The translations under genes were made by a program, and so were the position numbers. Shown one piece after another: positions 26,931 to 34,989 of a DNA stretch of 64,000 nt. Source of the DNA: Halomarina rubra (GTDB lineage Archaea; Halobacteriota; Halobacteria; Halobacteriales; Haloarculaceae); contig NZ_JALXFV010000003.1 of assembly GCF_023699475.1 (NCBI RefSeq), positions 674,878 through 738,877 of the forward strand, in the 5' to 3' direction. Position 1 is the first letter of the stretch, and each line of letters begins with the position of its first letter. The notes below the pieces were generated by a model. It was given only the letters and a program-made list of their open reading frames with translations. It was not told where the DNA came from and did no database searches.

Positions 26931-28115
26931 ATGGACGACTTTCCAGCACCGGAGACGCCCGTCGACGTGCTCGAACCAGCGGCGTTGAAGGACCGAATCG
27001 ACACGGGAGAGCCCGTGACGGTACTCGATGCCCGGATGCCTGCGGACTTCGAGGAGTGGCATATCGACGGCGAGAACGTCGATATCGTCAACGTGCCGTA
27101 CTTCGAGTTCATGGACGGTGTCGAGGAGGAGGTTCTCGAACAGATACCGCACGGTGACCCACTGGTCGTGCTCTGTGCGAAGGGCGGGGCCAGTGAGTTC
27201 GTCGCTGGTGCGTTGGCCGATGCGGGTCGGGACGTCGTTCATCTTGAGGACGGGATGAACGGCTGGGCACGTATTCTCGAACGAGTCGAGGTCACCACGT
27301 ACGATGGCCCAGGCGCCGTCTACCAGTACCAGCGGCCGTCGTCCGGATGTCTCTCGTACCTCGTCGTCTCCGATGGTGTCGCTGCCGTCATCGACCCACT
27401 GCGTTCGTTCAGTGACCGATATCTCGCCGACGCCGAGCGACTGGACGCGACGCTCCTCTATGCGTTCGACACGCACATCCACGCCGACCACATCTCTGGC
27501 GTTCGGGCCCTCGACGACGCAGGGGCCCGTGGAGTCCTGCCAGCACCGGCGCTCGATCGGGGCGTTGCCGATGCCGACGTCCTCGAAGCCGTCGACGACG
27601 GAGAGACCATCGACATCGGTGAGACGACCATCGAAGCGGTTCACACACCTGGTCACACCTCGGGGATGACGTCGTACCTCGTCGGGGGAGCACTTCTCGC
27701 GACCGGGGATGGACTGTTCACCGAGAGCGTCGCGCGGCCTGACCTCGAGGAAGGCGACGATGGAGCGGCCGCTGCGGCACGCACGCTTCACGAGACGCTC
27801 CAGCAACGGATTCTGACGCTCCCGTCCGAGACGGTCATCGCACCGGCTCACTTCAGTGACGCGGCGACCACGGCCGAAGACGGGTCGTACACGGCCACGG
27901 TCGGTGAACTGACCGACCGGATGAGTGCGCTCTCGCTCGACGAGGAGTCGTTCGTCGAACTCGTGCTCGCGGACATGCCGCCACGTCCTGCGAACTACGA
28001 GGAGATTATCGAGACGAACCTCGGACAGCAGTCGGTCGGCGACGACGAAGCGTTCGAACTCGAACTCGGGCCGAACAACTGTGCAGCCAGTCAGGACTCG
28101 CTCGCCGACGACTGA
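26931..28115 (+). CDS. Rhodanese-metallo-beta-lactamase fusion (persulfide dioxygenase-like)
   Basis: 394 aa. The N-terminal rhodanese domain (about 10-120) has LDARMPADFEEWHIDGENV and active-site Cys82 in VLCAKGGAS. The C-terminal MBL domain (about 125-370) has THIHADHISG (181-190), HTPGHTSGMTSYLVGG, TGDGLF and PAHFSD, the metal ligands of the glyoxalase II/ETHE1 type. The tail ends LELGPNNCAAS. The order is reversed relative to many ETHE1-rhodanese fusions. Likely converts persulfide and transfers sulfur with TusA and DsrE upstream. A TATA-like ACTTTTGAA (about 26897) sits 26 bases before a near-leaderless start. Confidence 0.9.
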   Translation: MDDFPAPETPVDVLEPAALKDRIDTGEPVTVLDARMPADFEEWHIDGENVDIVNVPYFEFMDGVEEEVLEQIPHGDPLVVLCAKGGASEFVAGALADAGRDVVHLEDGMNGWARILERVEVTTYDGPGAVYQYQRPSSGCLSYLVVSDGVAAVIDPLRSFSDRYLADAERLDATLLYAFDTHIHADHISGVRALDDAGARGVLPAPALDRGVADADVLEAVDDGETIDIGETTIEAVHTPGHTSGMTSYLVGGALLATGDGLFTESVARPDLEEGDDGAAAAARTLHETLQQRILTLPSETVIAPAHFSDAATTAEDGSYTATVGELTDRMSALSLDEESFVELVLADMPPRPANYEEIIETNLGQQSVGDDEAFELELGPNNCAASQDSLADD

Positions 28116-28174
28116 GCGACGCCGCGGCCTCACGTGCAATTGTCTGTAGATATTCGCGCTCGTTGACATCCTCC

Positions 28175-28218
28175 TCGCCCTGACGGGCGAACAGTTCTCG
28201 CCGGTTCTTCGTAACCGG
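28175..28218. repeat. Tandem hairpins resembling an IS200/IS605 terminal structure
   Basis: Following GACATCCTCC, the first stem is TCGCCC/GGGCGA with loop TGAC (28175-28190) and the second CCGGTT/AACCGG with a 6-base loop (28201-28218). In haloarchaea this kind of CATCCTCCTCGCCC-hairpin sequence is typical of tnpB-element right ends. No tnpB gene is adjacent, so it is probably a relic. The rest of 28116-28411 looks like promoter DNA, with a TATA-like TTATATG near 28338. Confidence 0.4.
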
Positions 28219-28411
28219 TGGTCCAGTACGTCCCACATTGAGCGACAGCCTCGGGTGCGTCGGTATCATCCCGTAACTTATCGATATCCATCAGTGGGAT
28301 ACGCGAATATAGTATTGCAGAGCCGGTGCAAAACTGTTATATGGGCAAACAGGCAACTTGGAGTATGCAGTATTTCGAGATTGGCACAACACGCACTTCG
28401 GGGCAGAACTG

Positions 28412-28561
28412 ATGTTCGGAATCGAAACGCTCGGCTCGACGCTGCAGTCGGTCGTGCTCGTCGGCCTCGTGCTCGTCGAGGCGCTCGCGCTCTACGTTGG
28501 GTACGGCACCCTCGAGGAGGCAGTCGGTGAGCGATTCGTCACAGCGTTCACGGGTGAGTGA
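28412..28561 (+). CDS. 49-aa membrane microprotein coupled to TauE
   Basis: Starts ATG 28412 (MFGIETLGSTLQSVVLV); an in-frame TTG at 28358 is less likely. A single transmembrane helix (VVLVGLVLVEALALYVGYG) precedes an amphipathic acidic end. Its stop overlaps the start of the sulfite exporter gene (GTGA). Very similar ~50-residue proteins precede TauE/SafE genes in other haloarchaea as far as I recall (DUF7512-type). It could be a transporter subunit or regulator. Confidence 0.72.
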   Translation: MFGIETLGSTLQSVVLVGLVLVEALALYVGYGTLEEAVGERFVTAFTGE

Positions 28562-29565
28562 GTGTGGAGGTTCTGGGCGTCGGCATCGCACTCCTCACGA
28601 TGTTCGTTGGGTTCGGTCTCCTCATCGGCATCCTGTTCGGGTTCTTCGGCATGGGCGGGTCGTTCCTCGTTACGCCAGCGCTCATCGTCATGGGCTACCC
28701 GACGCGGGTCGCCGTCGGTAGCGGCCTCGCGTTCGTGTTCGGGACGTCGATCATCGGCGCACTTCGCCATCGGTCGCTCGGACAGGTGGACTACACCCTC
28801 GCCGCACTCATGACGGTGAGCGTCACCGCTGGCATCGAGGTCGGAAAACGGGGCGTCTTCGCCCTCGAGTCACTCGGACTGGCGGATACGGTCGTCTCCA
28901 TCGCGTACATCGGGCTGTTGGGTGCCGTCGGTGCGTTCATCCTCGTGGATTCACGACGAAAATCGAACGAGGAGTCCTCCGACACGGCAGACGATCAGGT
29001 GGGACTGTTCAGTCGAATCCGAGTCCCACCGATGATCGACCTGACTGGTGGCCCGTCGATATCGGTGTGGGTCATCTTCGCCGTCGGACTCGTCGTCGGC
29101 GTCCTCGCTGGATTCCTTGGCGTCGGTGGCGGGTTCCTGTTGATGCCCGCGATGATGTACGGGTTCGGCGTTCCGGCCGCCGTCGCTGTCGGGACCGACA
29201 TCCTCCAGATTACCATCTCCGGTGGCGTCGGGAGTCTCCTCTACGCTCAGTCCGGAGGGGTCGACCTCAGCATCGTCGTCCCACTGCTCGCCGGGAGCGC
29301 CCTCGGTGCGCGAATCGGCGCGGCGGCCACCAAACTGGTCGACGAGGACGCGATAACGGGGTACTTCGCGGTGATGCTACTACTCGGGGCTGTCGCGGTC
29401 GGAGTCCGGCAGGCGGGCAACTACCTCGGCATCGAGATGCTGCAGGTGGTCAGTCTCGTCATCATCGTCGGTGCCGCGCTGTTCGTCAGTGGAGCAGTCG
29501 TGACGCTGAGCCTCCGAGAGCTGCGGGCCGTCCGAACCTCGACACCGCAGTCGAACACGGACTGA
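28558..29565 (+). CDS. TauE/SafE-family sulfite/sulfur-anion exporter
   Basis: 335 aa from GTG 28558. Eight or nine helices in two repeats, each with the Gly-rich signature: GILFGFFGMGGSFLVTPALIVMG and GVLAGFLGVGGGFLLMPAMM. A charged central loop (about 130-165) separates the halves. The family exports sulfite, sulfoacetate or related anions. With rhodanese-MBL upstream, which can yield sulfite, export of the oxidation product is a reasonable inference. Coupled to the microprotein upstream. Confidence 0.9.
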   Translation: MSVEVLGVGIALLTMFVGFGLLIGILFGFFGMGGSFLVTPALIVMGYPTRVAVGSGLAFVFGTSIIGALRHRSLGQVDYTLAALMTVSVTAGIEVGKRGVFALESLGLADTVVSIAYIGLLGAVGAFILVDSRRKSNEESSDTADDQVGLFSRIRVPPMIDLTGGPSISVWVIFAVGLVVGVLAGFLGVGGGFLLMPAMMYGFGVPAAVAVGTDILQITISGGVGSLLYAQSGGVDLSIVVPLLAGSALGARIGAAATKLVDEDAITGYFAVMLLLGAVAVGVRQAGNYLGIEMLQVVSLVIIVGAALFVSGAVVTLSLRELRAVRTSTPQSNTD

Positions 29566-29913
29566 CACCCTCCTCCTCGGCCCTGACGCTCCCCCATTGG
29601 TATCGTCGCCGAACAGAACTCCGGCTCAGGCGGGGAGAAAGAGGCCCGTTCGACCTCGGTCCGGATGACTTCTCGAACACCCTGCTGGCGGATTGATCTC
29701 CCCCCGCGCCTGAAGACACGGGAATCGGCGTCGACGAGATGCCGATTAGAGGAGGACTCGGTAGCGCGGGTCAGGGGAAAGCCGTGGACGTCGGGGTGAC
29801 ACCGAACGCCAAGACGGCCACTCGTCCTCGCCCGCCAGAACGGACCGGCGCGCTACCGCTGAGTTCTTTCGTCTCCCCTGATACTTATTATCCGCTCGGC
29901 CGAACGGTCACGT
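29566..29913. other. Intergenic region with direct-repeat copy A (29596-29653)
   Basis: The stretch from 29596 (ATTGGTATCGTCGCCGAACA...) to about 29653 resembles 34649-34705 in the same orientation. In one frame both read GIV(A/S)EQN followed by Gly/Lys-rich residues, like the ragged end of a decayed ORF. A strong TATA-like element, ATACTTATTATC (29881-29892), precedes the next gene. No intact gene is seen. Confidence 0.4.
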
Positions 29914-30207
29914 ATGAGTTGGTCCCTCCCTCCCGGTCGTGTCCTCCAGCGCTGGGCGTTCCGATACGCCGTCATCGTCGGTTGCAGTGCCATCGTCTAC
30001 GTCTCCCTCGGCGGCGTGTTCGTCGTCCCGGACAAGTGGCGTGCGCCCGCCTTCTACGTCCTCGGTGGGGTGGCGGCGTCTGCTGTCATCGCCCTCGTCG
30101 TCGGGCTCGTCCTCTCGTTGACTTCCCCCGGTGCTGGTTCATCGCCACCCCCGGAGGACGACCGCCCGTCGATATCGGAAATTCTCGACCGGCGCCAGCG
30201 TCGCTGA
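29914..30207 (+). CDS. Small two-helix membrane protein
   Basis: 97 aa. Helices at about 14-32 (FRYAVIVGCSAIVYVSLGG) and 45-68 (FYVLGGVAASAVIALVVGLVL). A Pro-rich cytoplasmic tail follows (SPPPEDDRPSISEILDRRQRR). The TATA-like ATACTTATTATC 22-33 bases upstream indicates an almost leaderless transcript. Function unknown. Confidence 0.65.
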   Translation: MSWSLPPGRVLQRWAFRYAVIVGCSAIVYVSLGGVFVVPDKWRAPAFYVLGGVAASAVIALVVGLVLSLTSPGAGSSPPPEDDRPSISEILDRRQRR

Positions 30208-30330
30208 CGGTCCCGCCACTCTCGGCTCCCGACGAACTCCATACGGAGACACCTCCCGCTGGGTACTCCGAGTTCGATGTGGGGCCGAGCCGTGTCGAGA
30301 ATCCCACGGAGTCGCCCGTCTCCCGAGTGG

Positions 30331-30753
30331 TCAGTCCATAGGATGACGGATTAGCCGCCCGTGCTCGACCTTCATACAGTGGTCCTGGACGACGTCCAGC
30401 CCGGCGGCTTCGGCCGTCCGCGCCGCTTCGTCGTTTCGAATCCCCTGTTGCATCCAGATAGCCTTCACGTCGTCGCGGGCGAGCGCCTGTTCGACGATTT
30501 CGGGGACTTCCTCGCTCGGTCGGAAGACCTGGACGACGTCGACGGTGTCCGTGACGTCGGCGAGCGAGTCGACCGCCCGCTCGTCGAATATCTCGTCGGC
30601 GGTCGGGTTGACCGGGGATAGGTGGTAGCCGTGGCGCTGGAGGTACGCCGGCACGATGTGCGCCGCCTTCTCGTAGGAGGTCGACGCCCCGACGACGGCG
30701 ATACGGTCGTATCCGAGCACCCGACGGAGTCCGTCGGCGTCTTCGATGGGCAT
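30331..30753 (-). CDS. CoA-binding domain protein
   Basis: 140 aa from ATG 30753. It is a stand-alone Rossmann CoA-binding domain: DRIAVVGASTSYEKAAHIVPAYLQRHGYHLSPVNPTADEI, then VDVVQVFRPSEEVPEIVEQAL and IWMQQGIRNDEAARTAEAAGLDVVQDHCMKVEH. It matches the YccU/succinyl-CoA-synthetase-alpha-like family. Such proteins bind CoA; their physiological role is poorly known. Isolated gene. Confidence 0.9.
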   Translation of the reverse strand: MPIEDADGLRRVLGYDRIAVVGASTSYEKAAHIVPAYLQRHGYHLSPVNPTADEIFDERAVDSLADVTDTVDVVQVFRPSEEVPEIVEQALARDDVKAIWMQQGIRNDEAARTAEAAGLDVVQDHCMKVEHGRLIRHPMD

Positions 30754-31009
30754 AGACGAGATAGCGGTCGCCGGGCGATGAGTGTGGTGCCGTTTCGGCT
30801 CCGGCGCTTCGCGTCGGGTCAGACTGCAGGCTGGGTAGGCCAGGGTTCGCGTCGAAGTCGGCCGCTGCTCACTCTGTTGACGTCGCCGTCTTTGCAACTC
30901 GAATACAACTTCGATGGCCGCGTATACCTGTCTGTGCTGTTTGCCGGTCTTTCTGCCATACTGTCGGGTCCCGTCAGAGCTATACTGACTATAGACACTA
31001 TGTTGACAT

Positions 31010-31357
31010 ATGGGTTCGACTGAATCGGTGTTGACACACCACCTTGAGATGTTTGGTAATGGGAATCTGGATGGGTTGATGGACGATTACGCGACCGACG
31101 CAGTGCTCATCACCGCTGACGAGACGTACAGGGGCGACGACGAAATCCGGGAGATGTTCGTCAGTCTGCTTTCGGAGTTCGACGACCCGTCTGTCGAGTT
31201 CACGCTCACGAAGCAGGTCGTAGAGGGAGAGTTTGCCTACATCATCTGGAATGCAGAGACACCAGCCAATCACTACGAGTTCGCGTCGGACACGTTCGTC
31301 GTGCGCGACGATGAGATCGTCGCACAGACGTTCGCAGCGAAGGTATCGCCCAAGTAG
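31010..31357 (+). CDS. SnoaL-like / NTF2-superfamily protein
   Basis: 115 aa. Opening helix VLTHHLEMFGNGNLDGLMDDYATDAVLI, then YRGDDEIREMFVSLL, and a curved beta sheet (VEFTLTKQVVEGEFAYIIWNAETPANHYEFASDTFVV) fit the cone-shaped NTF2 fold. No catalytic assignment. Upstream DNA has TATACTGACTATAG (about 30982-30995), a probable promoter giving a near-leaderless start. Confidence 0.82.
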   Translation: MGSTESVLTHHLEMFGNGNLDGLMDDYATDAVLITADETYRGDDEIREMFVSLLSEFDDPSVEFTLTKQVVEGEFAYIIWNAETPANHYEFASDTFVVRDDEIVAQTFAAKVSPK

Positions 31358-31482
31358 TGGTTGTGGCCGGTGCTTCGATGTCCTGCGTATTCGACAGGCG
31401 TTGAATACAGCGAGGGATCCCCTCAGCTCGAACAGTTGTATCGGCTCGGTTGTCCGTCAGCAGCCGACTGGCCTCTTGTGCG

Positions 31483-32391
31483 CTACTCGTGGTCATCCCG
31501 ACGAACCCACATCGCGAGTCCCGCGCTGCTCGTCATCTCGACGACCCCGAAGACGACGGCTGGGAGTGACGCGATGGTCGGCAAGCCCGCTGCGACGACG
31601 AGTGCTGCTGCGACGGCGAAATCACGCATCCCGACGGTGAGCACCGACGCGACTCGCATCGGTCGGGTGGCCCGTCTCGACACGAGATATCCGAGCCCGT
31701 ATCCGAGGAGGTTCAACACGACCGCCCCGACAGCTACGCGCAGAATCACCGACCGACTCGACCGGAGAACCTCCGCGTTGGCGGCCGTCACGCCACCGAT
31801 GACGAGGACGACCATCAGTGCCGACACGGTGGTGTAGTACCGGTCGTACCGGCCGACGCGTTCGGGCCACCAGGTCCGAACACCAACGCCGAGTCCCATC
31901 GGGACGACGACGGCGACGAGCAACTGGCGAACGATGGGTGTCGTCGGAACGGTGACACCGTCGACGAGGAGCGCGACCATGCCCGGGACGAACACGACGC
32001 TCCCGAGACCGACGGCGACGAGTGCCGTCGTCGCCAGCGCGGTGTCACCGTCGGCCAGTTCGGTCATCACTGGGGTGACGAGCTCCGGGGTGACCGCTCC
32101 CAGCACGACGAAGCCGACGGTCACACCCGGAGCGGCCCCCACCACTCGAGCGATCACGAACGCGAGAACCGGCATACAGACGTGTCCGAGCAGTATCGCG
32201 GCCAGTGTTCGGGGGTCGACGTCGCGAACCGCTTTGAGGGAGATCGTCAGCGAGATGCTCCCGATCATCACCGCGAGGATCAGCGTCGAAGCGCGGGTCA
32301 CGCTCGCTAGCTGGGGAACCAGCAAGCCCGCAGCGACGGCCAGAACGACCCACGCGAGTAGATAGTCCTCGACGAGGTCGGTGAGCGCCAT
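31483..32391 (-). CDS. Bile acid:sodium symporter (BASS/SBF)-family transporter
   Basis: 302 aa with about nine to ten helices. MIGSISLTISLKAVRDV, HVCMPVLAFVIARV and GAVTPELVTPVMTELADGDTALATTAL match the SBF/BASS core with its crossed helices and the Na+-site residues (PELVTPVMTELA-like). The C-terminal half has GMRDFAVAAALVVAAGLP. The substrate could be an organic anion such as pyruvate or pantoate. It converges on the SnoaL-like gene. Confidence 0.85.
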   Translation of the reverse strand: MALTDLVEDYLLAWVVLAVAAGLLVPQLASVTRASTLILAVMIGSISLTISLKAVRDVDPRTLAAILLGHVCMPVLAFVIARVVGAAPGVTVGFVVLGAVTPELVTPVMTELADGDTALATTALVAVGLGSVVFVPGMVALLVDGVTVPTTPIVRQLLVAVVVPMGLGVGVRTWWPERVGRYDRYYTTVSALMVVLVIGGVTAANAEVLRSSRSVILRVAVGAVVLNLLGYGLGYLVSRRATRPMRVASVLTVGMRDFAVAAALVVAAGLPTIASLPAVVFGVVEMTSSAGLAMWVRRDDHE

Positions 32392-32580
32392 CGATTGGTT
32401 CTACCCGGGAAACGGACCCCTCGGCAATACGGCTGTGGTTCCGGCTACCGCCCACGAACGACTCTCTGAGTGGTCGCAACTGCCGTTCGACACTGCTCTA
32501 AGGGACCGCTCGACGAGCGAGACACCACCAGAGGACGGTCTCGGTGGGAGAGAACATCGCACTCGGCTCCAACGTCCGGT

Positions 32581-32676
32581 ACGACCGACGCCTGTGAAGC
32601 TCGTACCAGCGCGTTCGACCGCGTTCGGTCGGTCGACGTGGCTCTCGATATTTCAGGGGACGCCGAGTGGAGACCG
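32581..32676 (+). pseudogene. Remnant 1 of DUF7342-type HTH gene (start codon lost)
   Basis: Reads TTDACEARTSAFDRVRSVDVALD...AEW in frame, matching the N-terminus of the intact protein at 59355 (MTDAWKANTSAFDRVRSIAVTLD...AEW). The position of the start ATG is ACG here (32581). Homology fades after AEW and the HTH is missing. Upstream sequence 32392-32580 and downstream to 32826 hold no other recognisable gene. Confidence 0.7.
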
Positions 32677-32826
32677 ACGGAGCGTTCGAACCTGAGAACG
32701 CTGCTGTCGAGGCAGTTATCGAGAGGTGCCACCGTCTGCCCTAACACACGTTAACGTCGAGGCTGTGCTGACAAACATACCAACTGTAAGTTCCTATGGA
32801 ACGGTCCGCCGACTGTAGAGACGACA

Positions 32827-32982
32827 ATGGCTCACTGCGACCACTGCGACGCACACGTCTCGCGTCGGTTCGAGATCGTCTTCGCGAACGTCGACGGTCT
32901 GATTCTCGCCTGTCCGAACTGTTCGCCGAACGCGGGTATCGCCGAAGCCTCGCAGGACAGAGCGGGCACGAGGTCCGAGTGA
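32827..32982 (+). CDS. 51-aa zinc-ribbon microprotein
   Basis: Starts ATG 32827: MAHCDHCDAHVSRRFEIVFANV, then GLILACPNCSPNAG, ending TGA 32982. The two pairs C-x2-C (residues 4/7 and 29/32) form a likely zinc ribbon of the small CPxCG-type proteins common in haloarchaea, several of which influence stress or growth. There are no recognisable neighbours on this strand within 170 bases. Confidence 0.6.
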   Translation: MAHCDHCDAHVSRRFEIVFANVDGLILACPNCSPNAGIAEASQDRAGTRSE

Positions 32983-33157
32983 CGACGACGGGCGGCGACC
33001 GATTCGTATCCGGTCGTCGACCACCGCGGGTCCCCGGTGACTGACTCACCGAGTAGAGGGTGGCCGGTGCCACCATCGGCTGTGAATCGCGCTCTGTGAC
33101 TGTGTCGCCACGGAACCCCTTCCAAACCCTTAATCCAAGCGCGTACTCAATCGTGCC

Positions 33158-33709
33158 ATGGCTCAGTACGAGGCGTTCGACCAGCGAACCGAGGTCCACG
33201 GTCGAACGATTCTCGTCGTCGTCGACGACGCGCTCGCCCGGTTCTCGGAGGAGTACCGCACCACGGCGCTGGACACGCTGGCGGCGAACGGTGTCGACGA
33301 CCCCACACCGGACGGGTGGTACCCACAACAGGCGTGGCTGGATACGATGGAGACCATCGCGGACGAACTCGAACCCCACCTGCTCGACCGCCTGGGCGGA
33401 CAGATTCCGGCGGTGGCCCCGTGGCCGGACGGTATCTCGACGGTCGAAGCGGGACTCCAGTCCATCGACGACGCGTACCAGTCCAACCACCGCGGCGGTG
33501 ACGCCGGCTACTACGAGTACGAACACGAGGGCGACCGGACCGGGCGGGTCACCTGCGCCAACCCGTACCCGTGTCTGTTCGACCGCGGACTCGTCCGTGC
33601 CGTCGCTCGACAGCACGCGCCCGTGAAGTCGTTCGTCTTCGTCGAAGAACGCGGCCAGCACTGCCGCAGAGCGGGCGACGACACCTGCACGTACACGGTC
33701 TCCTGGTAG
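33158..33709 (+). CDS. Conserved-looking soluble protein, possibly V4R/heme-NO-binding-like
   Basis: 183 aa. The N-terminal helical region (DALARFSEEYRTTALDTLAANG, WYPQQAWLDTMETIADELEPHLLDRLG) and the C-terminal GRVTCANPYPCLFDRGLVRAVARQHAP ... HCRRAGDDTCTYTVSW are reminiscent of V4R or heme-NO-binding-like domains, whose C-termini also end in Cys-rich beta strands. Four cysteines near the end could bind a metal or ligand. I do not recognise the exact family; the assignment is tentative. Confidence 0.6.
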   Translation: MAQYEAFDQRTEVHGRTILVVVDDALARFSEEYRTTALDTLAANGVDDPTPDGWYPQQAWLDTMETIADELEPHLLDRLGGQIPAVAPWPDGISTVEAGLQSIDDAYQSNHRGGDAGYYEYEHEGDRTGRVTCANPYPCLFDRGLVRAVARQHAPVKSFVFVEERGQHCRRAGDDTCTYTVSW

Positions 33710-33742
33710 CTGCCGAGCGTCGGCGTCGCGAACCCTGCTCGA

Positions 33743-34261
33743 CTACCCGTCGTACTGTTCGATCGCGTCGGCGAGTTCACTCGGCGAGTACTCCATCGAC
33801 GCGTTGAGCAGCGTCTCGAGCGTGGAGTAGGTCTCTCGAAGTTCCTCGACGCGTGCTTCCTCGACTTCCGTGTCCTCATCGTCCAGCGACTGGAGACGGG
33901 TGAGGGCACGGTCGAACGTGCGCTGACTCGCGCTTATCTCGCGGTGGACGTACTGCTGGAACACCTCCTGGAGGATGAACCACAGCTCCGTCTCGGCGGC
34001 GAACTGGACGCGCTTGCCACCGCCGCCCGACGACCGACGGCGAATCAACCCGAGTCGCGTGAGTCGACGGGTGACGGTACTGATAGTCGACTTCGCGTAG
34101 CCGGTGCGCTCGACCAGCTCCGGTATCGACAGCGGCTCGCCCGCGAAGTGGAGCACTCCGTAGACGCGGCCGGCGCTCCGGCTCAGCCCGTACATCTCCG
34201 CCGACCGCTCGATCGACTCGACGACCTCTTCGACGACCGCCGCTCGTTCGTCAGTCTCCAC
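33743..34261 (-). CDS. GbsR/MarR-type winged-helix regulator
   Basis: 172 aa. The winged helix is SRSAGRVYGVLHFAGEPLSIPELVERTGYAKSTISTVTRRLTRLGLIRRR, followed by a basic Gly-rich wing (SSGGGGKRVQF). A C-terminal helical region (SQRTFDRALTRLQ, VEELRETYSTLETLL) should mediate dimerisation. This matches the GbsR subgroup, which controls osmolyte or efflux genes. No obvious target is adjacent. The promoter region contains AAACGGTTACG near 34333. Confidence 0.85.
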   Translation of the reverse strand: METDERAAVVEEVVESIERSAEMYGLSRSAGRVYGVLHFAGEPLSIPELVERTGYAKSTISTVTRRLTRLGLIRRRSSGGGGKRVQFAAETELWFILQEVFQQYVHREISASQRTFDRALTRLQSLDDEDTEVEEARVEELRETYSTLETLLNASMEYSPSELADAIEQYDG

Positions 34262-34989
34262 CAGTGCTCACACCCCCTCGAAGGCAACTCCACATTTGTT
34301 CGATTGTGTATCATTTGAGGAACCAAAACCATTAAACGGTTACGACTGCTCGTTCGGATTGGACCGAACAGTCGGAACAGACCTATCGGTCCCCTCTGAC
34401 AGCAGCAGACGCCCACCGTCTGCCCCTCCAGCGGACCCCTTTCGATGTGTCTCCCGCTGGTGGGTTCTTCGAAGTACACCGACGCTATCGACGCTCCGTC
34501 GTCTCGTTCCGTCTCGACACAGAGCCTCTGCTGGTGCCATTCGGAGTCCAGCTCAGAGAACAGTCGTCGCCGATCGAGAACCGTCTAGGTCGAGCGTCGA
34601 CCGACCGTGGCGGTGGATTCTCGCCTGCCGTTGAGAGAGATACGACTCGTTGGTATTGTATCCGAACAGAACATCGGCCCGAGCGGGATGAAAAGGCCCG
34701 CCAGGCCGACTGTCCTAAATTGGTCCCCGCTGACGCTTCGGCCCTCCAGACGAAGCGTCGATTACTGCTTGTGGGTCATCCATGATAAAGCCTCGTGCTT
34801 GCGTATGGAACACTGATTGCACAATACTGGTTGACACTCTTCGTTCGCCAAAGAATGTGGGAAGACTGACGTGTTTGACACAAGCTGAGGGGGCTGTCAC
34901 GTGCGTCCTGTATCAGTGCTCCGCAGTCCAACTCCTGCACTCGTCGTCGAAGAAATCAGCTTCATTAGCTGGACGCGCGCAGGTCAGCC
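34262..34989. other. Intergenic region with direct-repeat copy B (34649-34705)
   Basis: 728 bases without a recognisable gene. Copy B (GTTGGTATTGTATCCGAACA...) resembles 29596-29653. A word CACAATACTGG at 34820 is the reverse complement of 26787-26797. The sequence has the look of decayed mobile or gene DNA: locally AT-richer with fragmentary open frames. Confidence 0.4.

Noticed and set aside
26811-28238. 475-aa minus-strand open frame
   Set aside because: Antisense to the rhodanese-MBL fusion, whose motifs are unambiguous.
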